From an uncultured Oscillospiraceae bacterium (GTDB lineage: Bacteria; Bacillota; Clostridia; Oscillospirales; Oscillospiraceae): a stretch of DNA of 21,882 nucleotides. The stretch is from positions 1 through 21,882 of the forward strand of contig CAAFPE010000095.1 in assembly GCA_900764755.1 (NCBI GenBank), written 5' to 3'. Within the stretch, counting starts at the first letter, position 1, and every line of letters starts with the position of its first letter. Shown here piece by piece: positions 5,560-14,316 of the stretch. The translations under genes and the position numbers were made by a program. The notes beneath the pieces are model-generated. The model worked only from the letters and a program-made list of their open reading frames with translations, was not told the origin of the DNA and ran no database searches.

Positions 5560-7194
5560 ATGCCCATTACAGATCTGTTGGAGCGCAACAGCAAGCTATA
5601 CGGCGAGGAGATCGCCCTGGTGGAGATCAACCCCGAGATCCAGGAGACCCAGCGGGTCACCTGGAAGGAGTACGAACTCATCCAGCCCACCTCCTCCGTC
5701 CCCTACCGCCGTGCCATCACCTGGTCGGTCTTTGATGAGAAGGCCAACCGGGTGGCCAATATGCTCCTGAGCCGGGGCATCCGGAAGGGGCAGAAGGTGG
5801 CCGTCCTGCTGATGAACTGCCTGGAGTGGCTTCCCATCTACTTCGGCATCCTGAAGGCGGGGGCCATCGCGGTGCCTCTGAACTTCCGCTATACCTCCGA
5901 CGAGATCGACTACTGCCTCAAGCTGGCCGACGTGGATGTGCTGTTCTTCGGTCCGGAGTTCATCGGCCGTGTGGAGGCCATCGTGCCCAAGATCTCTCAG
6001 CAGATGCTCCTCTTCTTCGTGGGGGACACCTGCCCCTCCTTTGCTGAGGACTATCACCGGGCCACCGCCAACTGCTCCAGCATGGCCCCAAAGGTGCTCA
6101 TTGACGACGAGGACGAGGCCGCCATTTACTACTCCTCCGGCACCACTGGCTTTCCCAAGGCCATTCTGCTTAAGCACCACGCCCTGGCCCAGTCCGCCCG
6201 GATGGAGGCCATCCACCATGCCACCACCCACGACGACGTGTTCCTGTGCATCCCGCCCCTGTACCACACCGGCGCGAAAATGCACTGGTTCGGTTCTCTG
6301 TTCACCGGAAGCAAGGCGGTCCTTCTGAAGGGGAACTCCCCCCAGGCCATCTTCCAGGCCGTCTCCTCCGAGCGCTGCTCCATCGTGTGGCTGCTGGTGC
6401 CCTGGTGCCAGGACATCCTGGCCGCCCTGGACCGGGGGGACCTGAAGCTGGAGGACTATCAGCTTTCCCAGTGGCGGCTGATGCACATCGGCGCCCAGCC
6501 GGTGCCCCCCTCCCTCATCAAGCACTGGATGCGCTACTTCCCCCACCACAAGTATGACACCAACTATGGCCTGTCCGAGTCCACCGGCCCGGGCTGTGTC
6601 CACCTGGGCATGGACCACATCGACAAGGTGGGAGCCATCGGTGTTCCTGGCTACGGCTGGGAGGTCAAGATCGTGGATGAGCAGCTCCAGCCCGTTCCCC
6701 AGGGGAATGTGGGTGAGCTGTGTGTGAAGGGCCCCGGCGTGATGGTGTGCTACTACCACAATCCGGAGGCCACCGCAGAGGTGCTGAAGGACGGGTGGCT
6801 GCGCACCGGCGACATGGCCCGGCAGGATGAGGACGGCTTCATCTTCCTGGTGGATCGGAAGAAGGACGTGATCATCTCCGGCGGCGAGAACCTGTACCCC
6901 GTTCAGATCGAGGACTTCCTCTCCGCCTACCCAAAGATCCACGACGTGGCCGTCATCGGCCTGCCGGACAAGCGGCTGGGCGAGATCGCCGCCGCCATCA
7001 TCCAGGTCAAGCAGGGTATGACCTGCACCGAGAGCGAGATCAAGCAGTTCTGCATGGACCTGCCCCGGTACAAGCGCCCCCGGAAGATCATCTTTGCCGA
7101 CATCCCCCGCAATCCCACCGGCAAGATCGAAAAGCCTAAGCTGCGGGAGAAATACTGCGGCGTACGCCTGGTGGAGGCCCAGAACCAGAGCTGA
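5560..7194 (+). CDS. AMP-dependent acyl-CoA synthetase/ligase
   Basis: A 544-residue class I adenylate-forming enzyme that should activate a carboxylic acid to its CoA thioester with ATP. The AMP/phosphate loop YYSSGTTGFPK is at 190-200, YGLSESTGPG near 335, GWLRTGDMARQDEDG near 410-425, the hinge VDRKKDVIISGGENLYP follows, and the catalytic lysine of PTGKIEK is K522. The frame opens at a TTG at 5551, but that codon abuts the AAAGGA ribosome site. The ATG at 5560 sits ten bases after it and is preferred. The acid substrate is not recognisable; medium or long-chain fatty acids and aryl acids are all possible. It has its own promoter and terminator and diverges from the ior operon, so a linked role in acid activation is plausible but unproven. 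Confidence 0.9.
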   Translation: MPITDLLERNSKLYGEEIALVEINPEIQETQRVTWKEYELIQPTSSVPYRRAITWSVFDEKANRVANMLLSRGIRKGQKVAVLLMNCLEWLPIYFGILKAGAIAVPLNFRYTSDEIDYCLKLADVDVLFFGPEFIGRVEAIVPKISQQMLLFFVGDTCPSFAEDYHRATANCSSMAPKVLIDDEDEAAIYYSSGTTGFPKAILLKHHALAQSARMEAIHHATTHDDVFLCIPPLYHTGAKMHWFGSLFTGSKAVLLKGNSPQAIFQAVSSERCSIVWLLVPWCQDILAALDRGDLKLEDYQLSQWRLMHIGAQPVPPSLIKHWMRYFPHHKYDTNYGLSESTGPGCVHLGMDHIDKVGAIGVPGYGWEVKIVDEQLQPVPQGNVGELCVKGPGVMVCYYHNPEATAEVLKDGWLRTGDMARQDEDGFIFLVDRKKDVIISGGENLYPVQIEDFLSAYPKIHDVAVIGLPDKRLGEIAAAIIQVKQGMTCTESEIKQFCMDLPRYKRPRKIIFADIPRNPTGKIEKPKLREKYCGVRLVEAQNQS

Positions 7195-7218
7195 CCGCCC
7201 TTCATATCATCTTTTTCA

Positions 7219-7247
7219 GCGGCGCGGACGAATATCGTCCGCGCCGC
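7219..7247 (+). terminator. Hairpin terminator after the acyl-CoA synthetase
   Basis: A perfect 13-bp GC-rich stem (7219-7231 with 7235-7247) with an ATA loop, 25 bases after the stop. The T-tract is weak (CTTTCGCATTT), but stem strength and position support termination. Confidence 0.7.
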
Positions 7248-7290
7248 CTTTCGCATTTCCGTTTGAGATCTGGAGCTTGAGTTCTCTCAT

Positions 7291-7322
7291 GTATTTTTTT
7301 GAAGTTTTTTGTATTTTTTTGA
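7291..7322 (+). repeat. Direct repeat GTATTTTTTTGA, two copies
   Basis: Identical 12-base copies at 7291-7302 and 7311-7322, with another T-run between them, in the A/T-rich 299-base gap before gltS. No coding potential is seen in this gap. It may act as an AT-rich upstream region, or be simple sequence. Confidence 0.5.
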
Positions 7323-7373
7323 GTAATTAACAGTTTCTTAGCGTTTTTAGCCATCTTCTTTATGCAATATGCC

Positions 7374-7402
7374 TTGACCACTTCGTCAAAATACTGTATT
7401 TT
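7374..7402 (+). promoter_or_regulatory. Probable gltS promoter
   Basis: TTGACC (7374-7379), 17 bases, then TATTTT (7397-7402), about 90 bases before the gltS start. The -10 is imperfect. Confidence 0.5.
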
Positions 7403-7493
7403 CTGACTTGCCAAAGCTGTTCCTGTGTGTGGACAGCAGGTGTCCGGAAATGCTTTGCAAAGCCAAATCAAAGAGAGAAAGGACCGTACAACT

Positions 7494-8717
7494 ATGCTCG
7501 AGATCAGTCTGAATATGTACCACGCCGTTGCACTGGGCGCATTCCTGTTCTGGCTGGGAGGTGTGATCACCAGCAAGATCAGCTTCCTGAACCGCTACTG
7601 TATCCCCGCTCCCCTGGTAGGCGGCCTGTGTTTCTCTATCGTAAACTGCATTCTCTACTCCTCTGGAGTCGCCTCCGTCACCTTTGATGACACCCTACAA
7701 AGTGTCTTTATGATTATGTTCTTCACTACTGTTGGCTTCACCGTCAGTATTCCTGCCTTGCTGAAGGGCGGAAAGGCGGTAGTCCTCTGTCTGCTGGTAG
7801 CCGTTGCCATGATCCCTGTTCAGAACTTCCTGGGGGGCGGCATCATGGCCCTGTTCGGCAAGGATCCACTTCTGGGCATCGGCTGCGGCTCTATCGCCTT
7901 GGTGGGCGGCCCCGGCACGGCAGCAGCCTACGGACCTGAACTGGAGGCCGCCGGCGCAGTCGGCGGAAGCGTGGTCTCCATTGCCGCTGCCACCTTTGGC
8001 CTGGTGGCCGGCTCTCTCATGGGAGGTCCTACTGCCCGCCGCCTCATCAACAAATATGGGCTCCATCCCGATCACAGCTCCCTCCGCACCGGTTCCTCCA
8101 GCACTGAGATCCTGGCTACCGATATTGCCAGCGAGGATGATACTTTCTCCAGCAGCAGCCCCCGCTTTGTTAAAGGCTTCATGGTTCTTCTGCTGGCCGT
8201 GGGCATCGGCAATCAGGTCAGCACCTGGCTGACCGCCCTGACTGGACTGCCCTTCCCCGGGTACATCGGTGCCATGCTGGTAGCTGTGGTAGTCCGCAAC
8301 GTGATGGACGGCATGAAAGTGGAATATCCCGCAGAAGAAATCGACACAATGGGCAATATGTTCCTGTCTATCTTCCTGGCTATGGCTCTGGCTGGCCTGA
8401 AACTGTGGGAGTTGGTGGATCTGGCCCTGCCCATGATTCTCTGCCTCATCGCTCAGTGCGTCGTGATGGTACTCTTCTCCTACTTCATCGTCTTCCGTGT
8501 TATGGGCCGCAATTATGATGCAGCCGTGATGACTGCCGGCTTTATCGGCTTCTCCATGGGTGCTACCTCCAACGCCATGGCCAATATGCAAGTAGTCACC
8601 AAGAAGTACGGTCCCTCCCCCGTGGCTTACTTCGCCATCCCCATGGTAGGCGGAATGTTCATCGACTTCTTCAACGCAGTACTCATCACTTTCAATATCG
8701 GACTCTGGGCCCACTGA
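7494..8717 (+). CDS. gltS: Sodium/glutamate symporter GltS
   Basis: A 407-residue polytopic membrane protein of the ESS (GltS) family, which imports glutamate with sodium. Visible family features include FFTTVGFTVSIPALLKGG near residue 75-92, the re-entrant glycine-rich segment LVGGPGTAAAYGP about residue 136-148, and a second matching segment near the C-terminus (GFIGFSMGATSNAMANM), consistent with inverted-repeat architecture. A polar loop (ILATDIASEDDTFSSSS) separates the halves. The frame is open from 7425, but MLEISLNMYH at 7494 is the natural start: AAAGGA lies ten bases upstream, and the extra 23 residues are polar and unlike the family. It is probably transcribed alone. In an amino-acid fermenter it would supply glutamate for transamination or fermentation. 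Confidence 0.93.
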   Translation: MLEISLNMYHAVALGAFLFWLGGVITSKISFLNRYCIPAPLVGGLCFSIVNCILYSSGVASVTFDDTLQSVFMIMFFTTVGFTVSIPALLKGGKAVVLCLLVAVAMIPVQNFLGGGIMALFGKDPLLGIGCGSIALVGGPGTAAAYGPELEAAGAVGGSVVSIAAATFGLVAGSLMGGPTARRLINKYGLHPDHSSLRTGSSSTEILATDIASEDDTFSSSSPRFVKGFMVLLLAVGIGNQVSTWLTALTGLPFPGYIGAMLVAVVVRNVMDGMKVEYPAEEIDTMGNMFLSIFLAMALAGLKLWELVDLALPMILCLIAQCVVMVLFSYFIVFRVMGRNYDAAVMTAGFIGFSMGATSNAMANMQVVTKKYGPSPVAYFAIPMVGGMFIDFFNAVLITFNIGLWAH

Positions 8718-8753
8718 TTTAAGAATCTGCGAACGTACTTTGGGTCTCATTCT

Positions 8754-8787
8754 GGGAGCGGCTCTGCATTGTGCGGGGGCCGCTCCC
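8754..8787 (+). terminator. Stem-loop after gltS, weak terminator
   Basis: GGGAGCGGC (8754-8762) pairs with GCCGCTCCC (8779-8787) across a 16-base loop. No T-run follows, so it may be a rho-independent terminator of low strength or only an mRNA end-stabiliser. Confidence 0.4.
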
Positions 8788-8844
8788 TGCCGCTTGTTCC
8801 GCTCTGTGCCAGCCCTTTCCCCCTGGTTTTTCCACCGGTCTGTC

Positions 8845-8873
8845 TTGCTTTTCCGCCCCGTTTAGAGTATGAT
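8845..8873 (+). promoter_or_regulatory. Probable nadE promoter
   Basis: TTGCTT (8845-8850), 17 bases, TATGAT (8868-8873). The -10 overlaps an upstream in-frame ATG at 8869, which argues against that codon as a start and for the ATG at 8914. Confidence 0.6.
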
Positions 8874-8913
8874 AGCTGTGCTGAATGAACGACTCAAGGG
8901 AGGTCATTTTATT

Positions 8914-10863
8914 ATGCGGGACGGATTTGTCAAAGTAGCAGCCGGCACCCCCCGGATCCGGGTGGCGGACTGCCATTATAATGCGGAGCAGATCTTTACC
9001 ATGATGCGGGAGGCGGACCAGCAGGGGGTGCGGGTGCTGTGCCTGCCGGAGCTGTGCCTCACCGGCTATACCTGCGGCGACCTGTTTTTACAGGACACCC
9101 TGCTCCGTGGGGCCGAGGAGGGCCTGAAAACGATCCTGGAGGCCACCCGGAATCTGGATCTGGTGGCCGCCGTGGGGCTTCCGGTGCGGAACAAGTGGGA
9201 CGGCAAGCTGTACAATTGCGCCGCCTTGATCCAGCAGGGAGAGATTTTGGGTCTGGTCCCCAAGATCCACCTGCCCAACTATGGGGAGTTTTACGAGAAG
9301 CGGTGGTTCGCCTCCGGCAAGGATGTAGATGACTCGATCACTCTGTGCGGTCAGGAGGTGTGCCTGTCCGACCGTTTGATCTGGGCCTGTGAGGAGATCC
9401 CCGATCTGGTCATCGGGGTGGAGATCTGTGAGGACCTGTGGGCGCCGGAGCCCCCCTCCACGGCCCTGGCCAGGTCGGGCGCCACCCTGATCCTGAACCT
9501 GTCCGCCTCCAATGAGACAGTGGGCAAGGCGAACTACCGCCGCAATCTGGTGGCGGGGCAGTCGGGCCGCCTGCTGTGCGGCTATGTGTACGCCGACGCC
9601 GGGGAGGGGGAGTCCACCACCGACCTGGTGTTCAGCGGCCACAATATCATCGCAGAGAACGGCTCCCTGCTGGCCGAGCGGCGCTTTGCCGCTGGGCTCA
9701 CCATCAGCGAGATCGACGTACAGCGCCTGGCCTATGAGCGCCGCCGCAACACCACCTTTACTCCCCCTGCCCGGGACCCCATGGTGGAGGCCCACTGCCT
9801 GGGGGTGAGCCGGGGGGGCTCCTTCCACCTGACGGTGGGGGAGACAAAGCTCACCCGGTACGTCTCCCCCAACCCCTTCGTCCCCGCCGACGCAGAGGAC
9901 CGGGCGGAGCGGTGCAACGAGATTTTGAAGATCGCCGCCCTTGGCCTGAAAAAGCGGCTGGAGCACACCCGGGCCCGCACCGCCGTGGTGGGGCTGTCCG
10001 GCGGACTGGACTCCACGCTTGCCATCCTCATCACCGCCGTAGCCATGAAGCTGCTGGACCGGCCGGAGAGCGACATCATCGCTGTCACCATGCCCTGCTT
10101 CGGCACCACCGACCGCACCCGGGACAACGCCGTGGAGCTGGCCCAGCGGCTGGGGGCCACCCTGAAGCGCATCGACATCGGCGAGGCGGTGAAGGTCCAC
10201 TTCCGGGACATCGGACAGTCCATGGAGGACCACTCCGTCACCTTTGAAAACGGCCAGGCCCGGGAGCGCACCCAGGTGCTCATGGACATCGCCAACCAGA
10301 CCGGCGGCATGGTCATCGGCACCGGCGACCTGTCTGAACTGGCCCTGGGCTGGGCTACCTATAATGGGGATCATATGTCCATGTACGCCGTCAACGCCGG
10401 CATCCCCAAGACCCTGGTGCGCCACCTGGTCTCCTTCATCTCCGACGACAAGGGCAGTGAGGACCCCAAGCTGTCCGCCGTGCTGGATGACATCCTGGAT
10501 ACCCCCGTCTCTCCGGAGCTGCTCCCCGCCATTGAGGGGAAGATCAGCCAGAGGACGGAGGACCTGGTGGGCCCCTATGAGCTCCACGACTTCTTCCTGT
10601 ACTACGCTGTCCGCTGGGGCTTCCCGCCCCGGAAGGTGTTCCGCCTGGCGGAGCACGCCCTGGGCCGGACCTATGACCGTGCCACCATCCTAAAGTGGCT
10701 GAACAACTTCTACCGCCGCTTCTTCACCCAGCAGTTCAAGCGCTCCTGCCTCCCTGACGGGCCCAAGGTGGGCTCCGTCACCCTGTCCCCCCGCGGCGAC
10801 TGGCGGATGCCCAGCGATGCTGTGTCCGCCCTGTGGATGGAGGAGTTGGAGAGCCTGCAATAA
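8914..10863 (+). CDS. nadE: Glutamine-dependent NAD+ synthetase
   Basis: A 649-residue two-domain enzyme that makes NAD+ from nicotinic acid adenine dinucleotide, ATP and glutamine-derived ammonia. The N-terminal nitrilase-type glutaminase carries the triad E46 (LPELCLTGY), K117 (LVPKIHLPNYGEF) and C172 (GVEICEDLWAP). The C-terminal synthetase has the PP-loop VVGLSGGLDSTLA (SGGLDS at 362-367) and ends with the conserved block around RRFFTQQFKRSCLPDGPKVG. Length is normal for the long, glutamine-using form. The ATG at 8914 follows GGGAGG by ten bases; the frame is open to 8869, but that codon lies in the promoter. The following chrA pair and ygiQ run in the same direction after a 102-base gap, so read-through is possible. 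Confidence 0.97.
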   Translation: MRDGFVKVAAGTPRIRVADCHYNAEQIFTMMREADQQGVRVLCLPELCLTGYTCGDLFLQDTLLRGAEEGLKTILEATRNLDLVAAVGLPVRNKWDGKLYNCAALIQQGEILGLVPKIHLPNYGEFYEKRWFASGKDVDDSITLCGQEVCLSDRLIWACEEIPDLVIGVEICEDLWAPEPPSTALARSGATLILNLSASNETVGKANYRRNLVAGQSGRLLCGYVYADAGEGESTTDLVFSGHNIIAENGSLLAERRFAAGLTISEIDVQRLAYERRRNTTFTPPARDPMVEAHCLGVSRGGSFHLTVGETKLTRYVSPNPFVPADAEDRAERCNEILKIAALGLKKRLEHTRARTAVVGLSGGLDSTLAILITAVAMKLLDRPESDIIAVTMPCFGTTDRTRDNAVELAQRLGATLKRIDIGEAVKVHFRDIGQSMEDHSVTFENGQARERTQVLMDIANQTGGMVIGTGDLSELALGWATYNGDHMSMYAVNAGIPKTLVRHLVSFISDDKGSEDPKLSAVLDDILDTPVSPELLPAIEGKISQRTEDLVGPYELHDFFLYYAVRWGFPPRKVFRLAEHALGRTYDRATILKWLNNFYRRFFTQQFKRSCLPDGPKVGSVTLSPRGDWRMPSDAVSALWMEELESLQ

Positions 10864-10872
10864 CGCAGGATA

Positions 10873-10899
10873 CCCCTCCGCCTGGGGCGCAGGCGGGGG
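10873..10899 (+). other. GC-rich stem-loop after nadE
   Basis: CCTCCGCCT and AGGCGGGGG can pair across a short GC-rich loop, ten bases after the nadE stop. No T-tract follows. It may separate nadE from the chrA genes, but that is uncertain. Confidence 0.35.
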
Positions 10900-10965
10900 A
10901 TCTGGAGCCTGTGCCGACGAAGCAGGCAACAAATTTGATTTGAATAAAGGATCTTAACGAACGCT

Positions 10966-11574
10966 ATGAATCTCTACTGCGATCTCTTTTGGACCTTCTC
11001 CAAGGTCGGGGTCTGCACCTTCGGCGGCGGCTACGCCATGCTCCCCATCCTCCAGCGCGAGGTGGTGGAAAAGAAGGGCTGGGCCACCGAGGAGGAGCTC
11101 ACCGACTACTTTGCCATCGGCCAGTGCACCCCCGGCATCATCGCCGTGAACACGGCCACCTTTGTGGGACACAAATACCGGGGCATCCCCGGGGGCGTCA
11201 TTGCCACCCTGGGCCTGGTGTTCCCCTCTCTCATCATCATCACCCTCATCGCCGCATTTCTCAGCAGCTTCGCCGACTACCTCCTTGTACAGCACGCCCT
11301 GGGCGGAATCAACGCCTGCGTGGTGGCTCTGATCGCCGTCAGCGTGCTGAAGCTGGGAAAGAGCACCCTGAAAAACGCCCCCGCTGTGTGCATCTTCCTG
11401 GCGGTGCTGGCTCTGGCGGAGGTGGGCAGCCTGCTGCCCCTGGACCCCGCCTCCCCCATCGGCGCGGTGCTGGGCTTCCTCTCCTCCCCCGCCATTCTGG
11501 TGGTGCTGGCCGGTGTAACGGGCTGGCTGCTCTCCCTGCTCCGCCCCAGAAAGGAAGGAGGTGAGGGACGGTGA
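10966..11574 (+). CDS. Chromate transporter family protein, first half-size subunit
   Basis: A 202-residue membrane protein of the short-chain CHR family (one ChrA domain). The family motif FSKVGVCTFGGGYAMLP is at residues 11-27, and FAIGQCTPGIIAVNTATFVG follows near 48-67. Several hydrophobic helices fill the rest. Short CHR proteins act in pairs, equal to the two halves of long ChrA, and can export chromate; in a gut-type anaerobe the true substrate may be another anion. The stop overlaps the start of the partner gene by four bases. The ribosome site is weak (AAAGGA at 14 bases), and no convincing promoter is seen in the 102-base gap. Confidence 0.9.
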   Translation: MNLYCDLFWTFSKVGVCTFGGGYAMLPILQREVVEKKGWATEEELTDYFAIGQCTPGIIAVNTATFVGHKYRGIPGGVIATLGLVFPSLIIITLIAAFLSSFADYLLVQHALGGINACVVALIAVSVLKLGKSTLKNAPAVCIFLAVLALAEVGSLLPLDPASPIGAVLGFLSSPAILVVLAGVTGWLLSLLRPRKEGGEGR

Positions 11575-12164
11575 TCCTGCTGAGACTGTTCTATGAATTT
11601 TTCAAGACCGGCCTGCTCTCCGTGGGCGGCGGTATGGCCACCATCCCATTCCTCCAGCACATGGGTGAGACCACCGGCTGGTTCACCAACCAGGAGCTCA
11701 CCACCATGATCGCCATCTCTGAGTCCACCCCCGGCCCCATGGGGGTCAACATGGCCACCTATGTGGGCTTCCACATCGGGAGCGCCTCCGGAATGGGCGG
11801 TCTGGGGGGCATCGTGGGCGCGGTGGTGGCCACCCTGGGCCTGATCACCCCGTCCATCATCGTCATCCTGATCATCGCCGGTTTTTTGCAGAAATTCCGC
11901 CACAGCCGGACGGTGGAGTCCGTCTTTTCCGGGCTCCGCCCCGCCTCCACCGCCCTCATCACCGCCGCTGGCCTGAGTGTGGCCTTCTCTGTGTTCACCA
12001 TAGCGGACGACCTCTCCCCCAACAGCTTCCCGGCCATCTCCTGGCCCTCCCTCCTGCTGGCCGGGGCAGTCTTTGTGGGCATGAAGTGGACGCCCCTGAA
12101 AAAGCTCCACCCCATCGTGTTCATCCTGGCCTCCGCTGGGGCGGGCATCCTGCTCCAGCTGTGA
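11571..12164 (+). CDS. Chromate transporter family protein, second half-size subunit
   Basis: A 197-residue partner of the preceding protein, with its own copy of the family motif (FFKTGLLSVGGGMATIPFL, about 9-27) and IAISESTPGPMGVNMATYVG. It starts with GTG inside a four-base overlap with the upstream stop, with a very strong GGAGGTGA ribosome site in the upstream gene's end, so equal amounts of the two subunits are likely. The two proteins are similar in motif but clearly diverged, as expected for an obligate heterodimer in opposite membrane topology. The substrate is unknown; chromate is the family name only. Confidence 0.9.
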   Translation: MILLRLFYEFFKTGLLSVGGGMATIPFLQHMGETTGWFTNQELTTMIAISESTPGPMGVNMATYVGFHIGSASGMGGLGGIVGAVVATLGLITPSIIVILIIAGFLQKFRHSRTVESVFSGLRPASTALITAAGLSVAFSVFTIADDLSPNSFPAISWPSLLLAGAVFVGMKWTPLKKLHPIVFILASAGAGILLQL

Positions 12165-12215
12165 GCCCCCATCCGGCCAGGCCCACATCCAAACCAAACA
12201 GGAAAGAGGCATACC

Positions 12216-14255
12216 ATGAGCTTTGACCGCGATCTGTTCCTCCCCGTCAGCCGGGAGGATATGGCCCGCCGGGGCTGGGACGACTATGACATCCTCATCA
12301 TCACCGGGGACGCATACGTGGACCACCCATCCTTCGGTCCCACCATCATCGGCCGTCTGCTGGAGGACGAGGGCTATCGGGTGGCCATCCTGGCCCAGCC
12401 CGACTGGCGCAGCCCGGCGGCCTTCTCCGCCCTGGGACGGCCCCGCCTGGCGGTGATGATCTCCGCCGGCAACCTGGACTCCATGGTGGCCCACTACACC
12501 GCCGCCAAAAAGCGCCGCCACGATGATGCCTACTCCCCCGGACGGCGGGCGGGGCTGCGCCCCGACCATGCCACCGTGGTGTACTCCAACCGGGTGCGGG
12601 AGGTCTTTGGGGACATTCCCATCATCATCGGCGGCCTGGAGGCCAGCCTGCGCCGCTTTGCCCACTACGACTACTGGGAGGACAAGGTGCGCCGCTCCAT
12701 CCTCTTTGACGCCCAGGCGGACATCCTGACCTATGGCATGGGGGAGCGGGCCTCGGTGGAGATCCTGTCCCGCCTCGCCTCCGGCACCCCGGTAGAGGAG
12801 ATCACTGACGTGCGGGGCACCTGTGTGGCCGCCCGCCACCCCGGCGTGTGCACCTATCCCAAGGTGGAGGTTCCCACCTTTGATGAGGTGGCCGCCGACA
12901 AGGCCGCCTATGCCCGTGCCAACATGACGGAGTATCTGGAGCATGACGCAGTAGTGGGCAGGGCTATCCTCCAGAAGCACGGGGACCGATTCCTCATCGT
13001 CAATCCCCCTGCCGCTCCCCTGACCACACCGGAGATGGACCGGGTGGCCGAACTGCCCTACGTCCGGGAGCCCCACCCCATGTACGACGAGATGGGGGGC
13101 GTTCCCGCCATCGAGGAGGTGCGCTTCTCCGTCACCCACAACCGGGGCTGCTTCGGGGCTTGCAATTTCTGCTCCCTGGCCTTCCACCAGGGGCGGACCA
13201 TCTCCTGCCGCAGCCATGAGAGCATCATCCGGGAAGTGACCGCCCTGACCCATCATCCGGGCTTCAAGGGGTATATCCACGACGTGGGCGGCCCTGCCGC
13301 CACCTTCCGCCGCCCCTCCTGCCAGAAGCAGCTCAAGCACGGGATGTGCAAAAACCGGGCCTGCCTGGCCCCCGAGCCCTGCCCCAACCTGGACGCCGAC
13401 CACACCGACTATATGATGCTGCTGCGGAAGCTGCGGGCCATCCCCGGGGTGAAAAAGGTGTTCATCCGCTCAGGCATCCGCTTCGACTTCCTGATGAAGG
13501 ACCCCAGCGGCGAATTTTTCACCGACCTGGTCCAGCACCACATCTCCGGACAGCTGAAGGTGGCCCCGGAGCACTGTGTGGCCCACACCCTGGACTATAT
13601 GGGCAAGCCCCACATCGAGGTGTATGAGAGGTTCCGGGAGAAGTATTTTAAGCTCAACCGCCGGTACGGCAAGGACCAGTATCTGGTGCCCTATCTGATC
13701 TCCTCCCATCCGGGCTGTACCCTGGAGGACGCGGTACAGCTGGCTGAATGGCTGAACAAGCAGGGACATATGCCGGAGCAGGTGCAGGACTTCTACCCCA
13801 CCCCCGGTACCCTGGCCACCTGTATGTGGTACACCGGCCTGGATCCCCGGACCATGCAGCCGGTGTTCGTCCCTAAGACGCCCCACGACAAGGCCCTCCA
13901 GCGGGCGCTGATGCAGTGGCGGAAGCCCCAGAACCGGAAGCTGGTGCTGGAGGCCCTCCACAAAACAGGCCGTGAGGATCTGATCGGCTACGGCAAGCGC
14001 TGCCTCATCCGCCCCGACAAGGGACAGGCCCCCAGCGTCCCCCGCCGGGAGGAGAAGGGCGCTCCCCGGGGGCAGAAGGCCGCCCCGGGCCGCGGCAAAA
14101 AGGGGCCGGGGGATCCCCGGAAGGAGCGGTACAGCGGCCGCCACTCCGTGGAGAAGCAGGAGCAGACCAGTCGGCCTGTCCGTAAGGCGGGCTGGGCCAA
14201 GCCCGCCGCCGCCAAAAAGGGCACCAAGGGCACGAAAGGCCGAAAAAAGGGGTAA
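12216..14255 (+). CDS. YgiQ family radical SAM protein (UPF0313)
   Basis: A 679-residue member of the YgiQ group. The N-terminal region (about 1-290) matches the YgiQ-specific domain (DILIITGDAYVDHPSFG at 25-41). The radical SAM cluster motif is C312-x3-C316-x2-C319 (GCFGACNFCSLAFHQGR), which would bind a 4Fe-4S cluster and S-adenosylmethionine. The core continues to about residue 595. From there on the protein is a low-complexity tail of about 80 residues rich in Lys, Arg, Gly and Pro, ending KKGTKGTKGRKKG, probably disordered and able to bind nucleic acid. The reaction of this family is not established to my knowledge. The ATG at 12216 follows AAAGAGG. It is 51 bases after the chrA pair and ends at a bidirectional terminator. 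Confidence 0.92.
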   Translation: MSFDRDLFLPVSREDMARRGWDDYDILIITGDAYVDHPSFGPTIIGRLLEDEGYRVAILAQPDWRSPAAFSALGRPRLAVMISAGNLDSMVAHYTAAKKRRHDDAYSPGRRAGLRPDHATVVYSNRVREVFGDIPIIIGGLEASLRRFAHYDYWEDKVRRSILFDAQADILTYGMGERASVEILSRLASGTPVEEITDVRGTCVAARHPGVCTYPKVEVPTFDEVAADKAAYARANMTEYLEHDAVVGRAILQKHGDRFLIVNPPAAPLTTPEMDRVAELPYVREPHPMYDEMGGVPAIEEVRFSVTHNRGCFGACNFCSLAFHQGRTISCRSHESIIREVTALTHHPGFKGYIHDVGGPAATFRRPSCQKQLKHGMCKNRACLAPEPCPNLDADHTDYMMLLRKLRAIPGVKKVFIRSGIRFDFLMKDPSGEFFTDLVQHHISGQLKVAPEHCVAHTLDYMGKPHIEVYERFREKYFKLNRRYGKDQYLVPYLISSHPGCTLEDAVQLAEWLNKQGHMPEQVQDFYPTPGTLATCMWYTGLDPRTMQPVFVPKTPHDKALQRALMQWRKPQNRKLVLEALHKTGREDLIGYGKRCLIRPDKGQAPSVPRREEKGAPRGQKAAPGRGKKGPGDPRKERYSGRHSVEKQEQTSRPVRKAGWAKPAAAKKGTKGTKGRKKG

Positions 14256-14262
14256 ACGCAGC

Positions 14263-14301
14263 AAAACCGTCCCGACCGTATCACACGATCGGGACGGTTT
14301 T
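14263..14301. terminator. Bidirectional terminator between ygiQ-type gene and aminotransferase
   Basis: AAAACCGTCCCGA (14263-14275) pairs perfectly with TCGGGACGGTTTT (14289-14301). The A-run on one side and the T-run on the other make it work for both converging genes. Confidence 0.88.
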
Positions 14302-14316
14302 CTTCATCAAACAGCC

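Noticed and set aside
7202..7576. A 124-codon minus-strand frame across the gap before gltS
   Set aside because: It runs through the gltS promoter, the start of gltS and the terminator stem, and has no family features.
11277..13403. A 708-codon open frame on the minus strand opposite the chrA and ygiQ-type genes
   Set aside because: Spans three well-supported genes on the other strand and has shadow-frame composition without motifs.
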